From positions 4,927,534 to 4,991,533 of the forward strand of contig OX595986.1 in assembly GCA_951394045.1 (NCBI GenBank): a stretch of 64,000 nt of DNA, in the 5' to 3' direction. The translations under genes and the position numbers were made by a program. Source of the DNA: Nitzschia sp. DOCU1. Taxonomy: Eukaryota > Bacillariophyta > Bacillariophyceae > Bacillariales > Bacillariaceae. The notes beneath the pieces are model-generated. The model did no database searches. It was given only the letters and a program-made list of their open reading frames with translations, and was not told the DNA's origin. Shown here in pieces: positions 54,161 to 61,978 of this stretch (within the stretch, counting starts at the first letter, position 1; each line of letters starts with the position of its first letter).

Positions 54161-57100
54161 TCACTGAGATCTTTGCTTTTTTGTTCTTCGTGTGGTTGTG
54201 GTTGTTGGAGCTGGCGTAGCAGCGTCATCTGTCGAGCTTTCCAAAAGCATTGTCGTGGGAACGGGGGTTTCGTCAAAGGACGAGGATCGATGATGGTGGT
54301 GGCTTTTCGCTGCAGCTGTGCTGGCTACTAATAACGTGGGAGATTCCGTCGGTGGAATCGTTGGCGGGGTGGTAGGATTGGGGCTGGGTCTCGCCTCCTC
54401 GAACGACAAGGATGGATGATGGTGGTGGCTTTTCGGTGCAGCTGTGCTGGCTACTAATAAAGTGGGAGATTCCGTCGGTGGAATCGTCGGTGGGGTGGTA
54501 GGATTGGGACTGGGTCTCGCTTCCTCGGAAGACGAGGATCGATGCTGGTGGTGGCTTTTCGGTGCAGCTGTGCTGGCCACTAATAGGGTGGGTGATTCCG
54601 TCGATGGAACCGTTGGCGGGGTCGTTGGATTGGGGCTGGGTTTCGCCTCCTCGAACGACGAGGATCGATGATGGTGGTGGCTTTTCGGTGCAGCTGTTCT
54701 GGCCACTAATAACGTGGGAGATTCCGTCGGTGGAATCGTCGGTGGGGTTGTAGGACTGGGGCTGGGTTTCGCCTCTTCGAACGACGAGGATCGATGATGG
54801 TGGTGGCTTTTCGGTGCAGCTGTGCTGGCTACTAATAAAGTGGGAGATTCCGTCGGTGGAATCGTCGGTGGGGTGGTAGGATTGGGGCTGGGGACGGATG
54901 TGGGCCCCGCTGTCGGAGGTGGACTCTCATCCGTGGGCTCGGGGCTAGGCATGAACGTGGGGTCCGTTGTCGGTGGTGGACTCCCATCTGTGGGCTCGGG
55001 GCTGGGGATAGATGTTGGAACGGCAGTTGGTCGTGCCGTTGGCTCACTAGTAGCGGATGCTCCACTCGAAGCCGACGAGTTCATTAGTTTTTGAAAGACT
55101 AACATGTCCTCATCATGATCCGCCATCCACTGACTTTTTGACCACTGGCTTGGCTCATTCAAGGTGGCATGCAACGTTCGAATGATCCGGCAACCGTCAA
55201 CAAAAGAAGCCGCCCCGTCAACATCGATTGGCCTTCCAGAGGAATCGTCGTGGCCCTTCAACTTTGAGAGAGGCACAAATTCATAGTGCTCCCTGTACGC
55301 ATCAAAAATGTCGAAACCATGGACAAGTACCATGTCGGCGGTATCCTTCTCGTCGTCATAATTCACATACATGGTGATTTGTCCATCATCTTCTTGATAC
55401 AAGTTCGGGGCGATTTCTGCCACATCATCCATATCCACATCATCTGCTACCGTGTGTACTGCTCGCTGTTCATCGATATAATTGTGAAAGGCCGGTATAA
55501 GAAAGGCCTGATCACAAGGTACATCCACATCAACATACGAAACATCTGCCAAAGATCGACTTGTTGGTGGAGCTGCTGCGGCTACTTCTGAAGACTCTTG
55601 GTCGTCCCTGGAACTTGCCGTTGTCTCGTCGGGGTTAGCGTTGGAAACGTCAGCAACCATTATACTGGGCGATGGAGATGGCTCGGATTGGTTAGTCTTG
55701 TACTTGTCTGCCCATTTGTGCCAGTCGTACGCTCCTGCCGCGCCACCACTTGCCCATTTTTGCCAGTCGTACGGCGCTTTGGTACTGCCACTCTTCTCGT
55801 CAGCGCTTGTAGTAGGGCGAGTTGGGGAACTTGTCGGACCCATTGTTTCCTTCGAGTATTTGCCCTGACTCTTCTTGGATTCTCGCAGTACGGGAGTTGG
55901 GACAGGTGTTGGACTCGAGACGACGTCATTTCCAGTTTCCAAGGATGTAGTGTCTGGACTCGTTTGATCATTCGCATCATCACTATCGGTAGTAGTAGTG
56001 GAAGAAACAGTACTCTCATTCTCGTCCGCCTTGTCCGCAAGAGCTGAAGGGCCTGGCTGCTGCTGATGCTTCTTCTTTTTGGTATGTTTGGAAGCATCTT
56101 CCATCAACGTTGGGAATGGAGTTGGACTCTGGTCGCTGGAATTGTCCTCCGAGGATAATTCGCCCAATCGGCTTTCATTGCTGGTCGATTCCGTAGCAAT
56201 CCCCTGGTTCTCTTCGATGCTGTCGCTCCCCAAAGTGCTAGGTGACGTTGTAGGACCACTACCTTGATACTCAGCCCTCGCCTCGTTGAAAAGCTTGTCA
56301 GTTTGCTCTTGTACGGTGGTAGTAGTCGTCGGGGTGGGTGTCGAACCTCTCGACGATGATGGGCTGTCCAAAGGCGACGTCTTAGGGACACTCCCTTGAT
56401 ACTCAGCCCTTGCTTCTTTGGAATAATTGTCAGTTTGCTCTTGTATCGTCGTTGCAGTCGACGGGACGGGTGTCGAACTCTTTGACGGATTGGGCGATGG
56501 GCTATCCAAAGGTTTAGGAGAGGTTCTTCCGTTTGTTGGCGACCATTGTGTCCAATCATACGGTGCGACTGTTGGAGCAGAACCCTTTTCTTCCTCTTGA
56601 TTACCAGTAGTTGCCGGCGAAGGGGTATTCGCATGCGATTGTTGGACGGATGAAGACACCGATGAAATCGCAGGATTGGATTGCTCGGATGGCTTATTCT
56701 GCTCTGAAGACTGGGATTGGGAACTCGTTGTATGCTGTTCCTTTGACACTGACGATGATGACGAACGATCATGTTGCGCCTCATTCCATTTCTGCTCATC
56801 ACCTCGATCCTGCTGCTGCTGCTGCTGCTGGCCTTTCGCATACTTGTCTCGATAATACCGCCAGTCGACATTACCCGAAGCATCGTATTTGGGCTGCGTT
56901 TCTTCATCGCCATCTGTATCTTTACTATTATTGTCATGCCTTTCTTTCTTTTTGTGCTCGTCATGGTATCCCAGGTATTTGGATGGCAATTTGATCTTGA
57001 CGACTTGAACGACGACGATCTTACCACTCTTTGTTTGGGTGATTTGGGGTTTGGAATTTCCCAATAATGATGCGGCGACGACGTTGTCATGGTGATGGTC

Positions 57101-57496
57101 AACAACATTTGGTGATGGTGATGCCACAGAAGAAGAATCCACAACTCGCCATTGTGGACTCATGACAACCACCACAACAAGTGCAGCAGCTGCTGCAACT
57201 GCCCCTAGTAGAAGTAGAGGCAGCCGTTTGATGGGTTCGCGTCTTTGGATCCTGGTAGTGACGCTGGAAGATTGTACACAGTCCTCCGAATCAAAAAGGG
57301 ATTGCCCCTGATAGATATCATATCGATCATTAGGATCATGATGAACAATGGCACCGTAGCAATAGTGACCGCCGGGCGACGACGACAAGGCTACTAGTTG
57401 TCGTAGTGGCTCTTCTTCATCCTGCTCCTCAAAGGATGGCTGCGACGACGACAACAAGGAATCCGCTTCATGGCAGTTCATTGTCGATATCGACAT
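54161..57496 (-). CDS. Large Pro/Ser/Thr-rich type II membrane protein with tandem repeats
   Basis: 1111 residues in one exon. A cytosolic head of about 88 residues, one anchor (LPLLLLGAVAAAAALVVVVV), then a very long outer region of low complexity. It has several copies of a Trp/Tyr motif (WRYYRDKYAKG, PYDWTQW, PYDWQKWASGG, YDWHKWADKY) seen in diatom secretory proteins, acidic Ser/Thr linkers, and one possible folded part of about 120 residues (PCDQAFLIPAFHNY...VLVHGFDIFDAYREHYEF). The C-terminal end has P-E-P-T repeats and five tandem 42-residue units (PTTPPTIPPTESPTLLV...HHHH). A cell-surface or wall-associated role, heavily O-glycosylated, is likely; exact role unknown. Confidence 0.72.
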   Translation of the reverse strand: MSISTMNCHEADSLLSSSQPSFEEQDEEEPLRQLVALSSSPGGHYCYGAIVHHDPNDRYDIYQGQSLFDSEDCVQSSSVTTRIQRREPIKRLPLLLLGAVAAAAALVVVVVMSPQWRVVDSSSVASPSPNVVDHHHDNVVAASLLGNSKPQITQTKSGKIVVVQVVKIKLPSKYLGYHDEHKKKERHDNNSKDTDGDEETQPKYDASGNVDWRYYRDKYAKGQQQQQQQDRGDEQKWNEAQHDRSSSSSVSKEQHTTSSQSQSSEQNKPSEQSNPAISSVSSSVQQSHANTPSPATTGNQEEEKGSAPTVAPYDWTQWSPTNGRTSPKPLDSPSPNPSKSSTPVPSTATTIQEQTDNYSKEARAEYQGSVPKTSPLDSPSSSRGSTPTPTTTTTVQEQTDKLFNEARAEYQGSGPTTSPSTLGSDSIEENQGIATESTSNESRLGELSSEDNSSDQSPTPFPTLMEDASKHTKKKKHQQQPGPSALADKADENESTVSSTTTTDSDDANDQTSPDTTSLETGNDVVSSPTPVPTPVLRESKKSQGKYSKETMGPTSSPTRPTTSADEKSGSTKAPYDWQKWASGGAAGAYDWHKWADKYKTNQSEPSPSPSIMVADVSNANPDETTASSRDDQESSEVAAAAPPTSRSLADVSYVDVDVPCDQAFLIPAFHNYIDEQRAVHTVADDVDMDDVAEIAPNLYQEDDGQITMYVNYDDEKDTADMVLVHGFDIFDAYREHYEFVPLSKLKGHDDSSGRPIDVDGAASFVDGCRIIRTLHATLNEPSQWSKSQWMADHDEDMLVFQKLMNSSASSGASATSEPTARPTAVPTSIPSPEPTDGSPPPTTDPTFMPSPEPTDESPPPTAGPTSVPSPNPTTPPTIPPTESPTLLVASTAAPKSHHHHRSSSFEEAKPSPSPTTPPTIPPTESPTLLVARTAAPKSHHHHRSSSFEEAKPSPNPTTPPTVPSTESPTLLVASTAAPKSHHQHRSSSSEEARPSPNPTTPPTIPPTESPTLLVASTAAPKSHHHHPSLSFEEARPSPNPTTPPTIPPTESPTLLVASTAAAKSHHHHRSSSFDETPVPTTMLLESSTDDAATPAPTTTTTRRTKKQRSQ
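54301..54895. repeat. 126-bp tandem repeats inside the surface protein gene
   Basis: About five head-to-tail copies of a 126-bp unit (42 codons), the first and last partial. Similarity is high with scattered substitutions; His codon number and the SSSFEEA part vary. The unit length is a multiple of three, so gain or loss of copies keeps the frame. Confidence 0.8.
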
Positions 57497-58043
57497 TTAA
57501 CTGTGCCACACATAAGGATCTCCTTTCTGCAGAAGTGGAGGGTAACGAAAAGGATACCGTCATCATCGTCGGCATCAAGCATTCCGAATCTTTTTTGCTT
57601 CCAACGCATCTTTGGGAAGTTTGGAGACCGTCGGGGCGAAGGGTATGCTGACGTATGCTGGGCGGCTCTCCCGCCAAAAGTTTTGAGCAGTGATTTTGTG
57701 TGGCTACCGGTGGGCTGTTCGAATGAATCTTTCAAAGGCACTTCATTGAATAGTCTTGCTTTTAGGGAAAAGATCTGCTCCTCTACTACTAGATGGAACG
57801 ACCATGGTGGCAGACGGAAGAAGAGGGTCACTACCTATCTAGATTGTGGATTCATCCACTTGATCCTCTCAGAGAAGGTCTCGAGACTATGGCGACGACG
57901 ACGGACGGGAACGCAAGCCGCTGATGGCTTTGGATCCTATTCGTTCAGCAGAGACAAGCACCGAAGATGAGGATGGCGACGATGCCGCCACTTTCGACAG
58001 CTACGACTTATTTTCTCGGAACAGCAGACCTCGATTCAAGCTA
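57497..58043. other. Upstream flank of the desaturase-ABCA remnant
   Basis: About 550 bp between the start of the surface protein gene and the first recognisable remnant of the desaturase copy. The first part should hold the surface protein promoter. Short frames here have no clear relatives in the window. Confidence 0.4.
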
Positions 58044-58344
58044 ATTGTCTGCATGAAACACTGTTGGACAAGCAAGCAATGGCCAAAACCAAGGCCACAC
58101 GACAACGACGCATTTTGTTTTGGGGAAGCTTATGCTGCGTCGTTGGATACTTTTTCTATTTGCAATATGGACACTTGTCTCATCACAAGTCAGTGGATGG
58201 GGAAGACGCTTCCCTAGTAATTCAACTTATTCTCCCGAGTAGTATCCGGCGTCATCGAAAGACCATATCATTGAAATCATTAACACGACACTTTCTCGAC
58301 ACGGGTTTTATTCCTGTGCCAATGCCAATCGTTTACAAGAAACT
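58044..58344 (+). pseudogene. Internally deleted copy of the desaturase-like gene
   Basis: Two blocks align to the intact gene at 22200-23639. Block 1 (about 58044-58225) matches 22705-22886 and keeps HLSHH; block 2 (about 58232-58344) matches 23516-23633, the C-terminal end. About 630 bp between them, including the third His box, is missing, and the N-terminal 160 codons are absent. Block 2 is out of frame. It runs without a gap into an ABCA fragment. Confidence 0.85.
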
Positions 58345-59054
58345 TTGGGAGGATTTTTTTTGGTCGCCACGCTTTGTTCGCTCGTTTCCAATTTACTCTA
58401 TGAAAACTCGTCAGCATTGATCTTGTGGGTCTTTTGGGACTTTTCCTTTGTGGCATTGGTTGTCTTTAGCATGTTGATTTCGTCATTTTCAGCAAAGACA
58501 ACAAGGGTAAGTTTGGACTCGTTTTCTACCATGAGACAACGACATGCAATAACTTGCTCAACCTCCCTTTTCGTTTATAAAGACGGTTTTGATTGGACTC
58601 TTGCTCGTATTCATGGGCGTCTTTTTGACGCTTGCCGTGGATTATCAAGATGGCAACGCTATCATAGCACTATCGGTATCTTGAGTTTGCATCCCGTCAC
58701 GGCCTTTTCGTATGGACTCTTGGAAATTGGACGTCTCGAAGATCAAGGAACGGGTGTTACCAAAGATACCTTGTCGGAAACGGATAGTCCTTCGGGATTT
58801 ACTTTTTTGAATGCCCTACAAGCCTTGGTAGTGGACATTCTTTTATGGGGTGTCGTGACTTGGTATTTGAATCGCGTCATTCAACCTGACTTTGGACAGG
58901 CCCTCAGCTGGTACTTTCCTTTTACGGCCAGTTATTGGAAGTGCGGCACGAGTGATGTGTCGCCACCGGCAGATGCGGCATCGGGAATGGACCAGGCAGA
59001 TGAACAAGTCAATGATGGAATCATTCCGATTGAAGGCGTATCGAATGCTTTAAC
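58345..59054 (+). pseudogene. Fragment of an ABCA-type transporter gene
   Basis: The frame gives membrane segments of a full-size ABCA transporter (VATLCSLVSNLLYENSSALILW, then LHPVTAFSYGLLEIGRLED, then ALSWYFPFTASYW). An intron remains recognisable (GTAAGT at about 58507 to AG at about 58582), so the copy arose at DNA level. Between AIIALS and LSLHPVTAF the frame shifts, which would break translation. The fragment ends just where the nucleotide-binding domain should follow, cut by the LTR at 59055. Both ends are therefore truncated. Confidence 0.72.
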
Positions 59055-59355
59055 CGTAATGGGTGGCTGAAGACTGTAGCCGGTCGGACGAGTCGAAGGA
59101 GAAGGTGACCGACGGACCAAAGGCGGAAGGCGGAGACAACACGTCAGCCACATGTAGAGAGGGGGCAACGACTCTCTATTGTGGATCGCTGAAACCTGAG
59201 GCAGAGAGGCATCGACACAATCTGCTCAGACAACAACCCTCCAGCAGGGAAGTAGTACAATAGTCGAGAGAGCAGACGATGAGGAACGACCGAGTGTTGG
59301 ATAACGAGTATCTAGAATCGTTAGGAGAGATAGACGAGGACGGACTTACTTTAAG
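59055..59355 (+). repeat. LTR of a retroelement, plus orientation
   Basis: About 301 bp from CGTAATGGGTGGCTG to ACTTACTTTAAG. The left edge is set by comparison with the inverted copy, which is preceded by a polypurine tract; the right edge is set by the primer-binding site beginning TGG at 59356. The first 267 bp are repeated in inverted orientation at 59399-59665 without any difference that I noticed. The left flank is the interrupted ABCA fragment. Confidence 0.78.
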
Positions 59356-59398
59356 TGGTATCCCGCCTGGGAATCGAACCCAGAATCTTCTGATTCGC
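59356..59398 (-). other. tRNA-Arg 3' half including CCA, at the primer-binding site
   Basis: Read on the minus strand this is a mature 3' tRNA half: anticodon loop CGAA, stem TCAGA, variable AGATT, T arm CTGGG-TTCGATT-CCCAG, acceptor strand GCGGGAT, discriminator A, then CCA. Bases 35-36 are CG, as in arginine tRNAs of the CGN box. CCA is normally added after transcription, so the sequence came from a mature tRNA. It lies exactly where the LTR meets the primer-binding site (TGG...), but is 43 nt long instead of the usual 18 or so. The 5' half of a tRNA is absent, so this is not a tRNA gene. Confidence 0.8.
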
Positions 59399-59665
59399 AC
59401 GATTCTAGATACTCGTTATCCAACACTCGGTCGTTCCTCATCGTCTGCTCTCTCGACTATTGTACTACTTCCCTGCTGGAGGGTTGTTGTCTGAGCAGAT
59501 TGTGTCGATGCCTCTCTGCCTCAGGTTTCAGCGATCCACAATAGAGAGTCGTTGCCCCCTCTCTACATGTGGCTGACGTGTTGTCTCCGCCTTCCGCCTT
59601 TGGTCCGTCGGTCACCTTCTCCTTCGACTCGTCCGACCGGCTACAGTCTTCAGCCACCCATTACG
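59399..59665 (-). repeat. Inverted, truncated LTR copy
   Basis: Reverse complement of 59055-59321, paired base for base (coordinates sum to 118720). It lacks the last 34 bp of the LTR. Together with the plus copy it forms a 611-bp palindrome with a 77-bp centre. In its own orientation it is a 3' LTR, because a polypurine tract lies directly upstream. Confidence 0.85.
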
Positions 59666-59682
59666 TCCCCTCTTCTTCTTTT
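59666..59682 (-). other. Polypurine tract
   Basis: On the minus strand AAAAGAAGAAGAGGGGA, 17 purines in a row, ends exactly at the first base of the inverted LTR. This is the usual primer site for plus-strand DNA synthesis in LTR retroelements and fixes the LTR start. Confidence 0.75.
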
Positions 59683-60320
59683 GGATCTAGTCCTCTAGTC
59701 AAAAGAAAGGTTGGCATGGTACGTTCTCCCGGGTCTCAGCATTGCTGGTGAGACTGCCTTTTCGACTCGTTCGCTTCCGACTCCTCGACTGCGGTCCTCT
59801 TGATCTGGTTTCGCCTTTCCGCTTTGAACACTGTTCCGAATGCGGGCGCCCTTGTCACTCTCGCAACGCTCTCTGCTTCGGGTTATGCCTCGTCGCGATT
59901 CCCGTCTTATGTCTCCTCTTCACCGTGTCTATTCTGGCTTGGCCGTCGGCTGTTGAACAACCCCTCCTGGCTCAGAACTGTGAGTAGCCTGCCCACGCTC
60001 ATAGTGCCCGAAGTCCGCCTTGTTTCCTCCGTCTCGATGCTTGTTTTGTTCTTCGGTCTCTTGTTGCGTAGTATTATTTTGATTTACCTGTGTGATGATG
60101 TTGTGTAAGAACTTGCTGATGTTGCGATGTCGTTTTGATATTGTAGAAGAAAAATATTTGGATGATATTCGCACGTTCGGGGCTTCGTGCGATGCTGCCT
60201 TTTCCCTGTTCCCAGATGGGATAAATATTATCGAAATATTATCACGCAGTGAAATATTATCAAAATATTATCGAAATATTATCACGCAGTTGCAATAATA
60301 TTGCGCTAATGTTCTCCTAC
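59683..60320 (-). mobile_element. 3' untranslated part of the minus-strand retroelement
   Basis: Between the polypurine tract and the stop codon of the minus-strand retroelement ORF. No coding frame with family features. It contains a 28-bp direct repeat with 40-bp period (60223-60250 and 60263-60290) built from AAATATTATCGAAATATTATCACGCAGT. Confidence 0.5.
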
Positions 60321-60470
60321 TCATCCCCGTTTTCGTCTTGCTTTCTGATGTGGCGTGATAGCGTTGACATCCTCCACATTAATGTTCATTGCATTCGCCT
60401 TTCTCATAAGTTCTTCCCATACCGCTTCTGGAACTGTGTTCTTGGGTCCGAAGTTGAATGGTCCTGCCAC
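60290..60470. repeat. 181-bp direct repeat, copy 1
   Basis: Same sequence as 61281-61461 (offset 991 bp); I found no mismatch. It covers the end of the minus-strand retroelement ORF and some 3' flank. Confidence 0.88.
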
Positions 60471-61280
60471 CGCGTCCTCCGCCAAGTTTACTTCCTTTTG
60501 GTACCATGCGTACCTACTGCTCTTTTCTAATGTCGCTTCCACTTTGTGAGGCCGGATTGGTACTACTGCGCCCATCTCTCCGTCGCTTCTGAATTCTCGG
60601 ATGACGGGCCAGTATCTGCAGTCCCTAGTCTTTTTCTTCGGTGCGTCATGAGGGCAGGTGAACCACCATCTGCAATGGTATTGCCCTTTCCTTTTGGCTA
60701 ATCCCGTGTTGGTCTCATCTTCATCGACTTGGACGATGTACCATTTTGCTTGCGGGTCTCCTGCTTCTTGTTGCGCTAGGACGAAGAGTTTGTCGTCTGA
60801 CTTCTCTATCTTCCTCCATAATACTCCCAGTGCGACTTTGGTCGGGAGTTGTTCTCGAATCGTCACCTTCCGTTTTTTATTGCGTCGTCCTTCGACTTCT
60901 TGAGCTTCGTTTTGCTGTTGCCGTTGTTCGAGGATTTCAATTGCTTGATCGACTTGTGTTTCAACGTCTTCATCTGATGAATCTTCTTCCGGTTCTTCTT
61001 CCACGTCTGACCACATTTCTCTGAGCTTTACGAACGCATAATCCTTGTCCGGTTCCGCCCGTGCAAACTTTCCGAAGTTGGGCAGTCCGAGACTGTCCTC
61101 AAGGGGATTGTGTGCAAGCGTGTTCCTCATTTTTGCTAACCTCGTGTCGGGTGTATCCACTCGTCGATGGACTACTAATGTTGACGGCAATTTTTCCATG
61201 CGGAACGACGATTCTTTGATTGGTTTGGCTCTTGTCCGCATGAGCCTGCTCGTCGCAGGAATCTTTTGCAATCGGTACGA
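60321..61280 (-). pseudogene. C-terminal part of a retroelement ORF, minus strand
   Basis: A frame of about 320 codons with an acidic Gln-rich coiled part (EEEPEEDSSDEDVETQVDQA, RQQQNEAQEVEGRRNKKRK), a Trp/Cys-rich part (WWFTCPHDAPKKKTRDC) and a conserved-looking tail (PEAVWEELMRKANAMNI). The N-terminal end is cut at the repeat boundary near 61281. The position just inside a polypurine tract and 3' LTR says it is the last coding part of the element. I cannot place it in a known domain; it may be the tail of pol or an extra ORF. Confidence 0.5.
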
Positions 61281-61461
61281 TTGCAATAATATTGCGCTAA
61301 TGTTCTCCTACTCATCCCCGTTTTCGTCTTGCTTTCTGATGTGGCGTGATAGCGTTGACATCCTCCACATTAATGTTCATTGCATTCGCCTTTCTCATAA
61401 GTTCTTCCCATACCGCTTCTGGAACTGTGTTCTTGGGTCCGAAGTTGAATGGTCCTGCCAC
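61281..61461. repeat. 181-bp direct repeat, copy 2
   Basis: Second copy of 60290-60470. Its right end is the exact point where the plus-strand protease-RT polyprotein begins, so it marks a rearrangement junction. Confidence 0.88.
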
Positions 61462-61978
61462 AGCGGTCAAGGCGGTGCACGAATTGGAGCGCTACCGATA
61501 CGAACCAATCGCTATCGGGGGAATCGACGGCCAGGTGAAAATTACTCACGTCATCGAATATTACATACCCTACTGCGATGAGTCGAGCGACAATCACACC
61601 ATCATGATCGGACTCACGGCAACCCTACCACTCAACACTATTTACGGGCTGCCGCTGATCATAGCAGCGAAACTCAAGGCAGACTTCGACGAAAGCATTG
61701 TACACTCCAAGATCTTTGACGACGAGTTCAAGCTGACCATGGAACGACCAACCTTGATTCCGACAGAAGAGATTGCGGCAGTGAGCCAGGACCGCAACAA
61801 GATCCTTCTGGCCAAAGCCAAGAACGTTCCCATTGTCAAGGAAAACGTGGGAAGGGTATCCTTTATGGACGTGATGGACGGACTCTCGCCCTCAAAGCAA
61901 AACATCACTTTGCTCATGGATAAGGAAGGAAACGTCATCCAGGAAGCAGAGCCGGACATGGAAGACCTGATGGCCTGA
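61462..61978 (+). mobile_element. Ty3/gypsy-type retroelement: protease region, 5'-truncated
   Basis: The reading frame enters from the repeat copy and encodes about 170 residues ending at TGA 61976-61978. The segment YEPIAIGGIDGQVKITHVIEYY and the following GLTATLPLNTIYGLPLI are typical of a retroviral-type aspartic protease without its DSG active site, which would have been upstream and is lost. No gag is present. Two acidic blocks (VSFMDVMDGLSPS, AEPDMEDLMA) end the frame. The frame continues after the stop into RT. Confidence 0.7.
61976..61978 (+). other. In-frame UGA followed by CGG between protease and RT
   Basis: GCC TGA CGG. The same frame (2) is open on both sides, for about 170 codons before and 674 codons after to the window edge. 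UGA-CGG is a known leaky stop context in plant RNA viruses. It could be programmed readthrough or simply a single disabling mutation. Confidence 0.6.

Noticed and set aside
59356..59398. tRNA gene
   Set aside because: Only the 3' half is present and CCA is included in the DNA; the 5' half is missing and the place is the LTR primer-binding site.
59063..59657. Two identical 66-codon ORFs on opposite strands
   Set aside because: They are the two arms of the inverted LTR, not protein genes.
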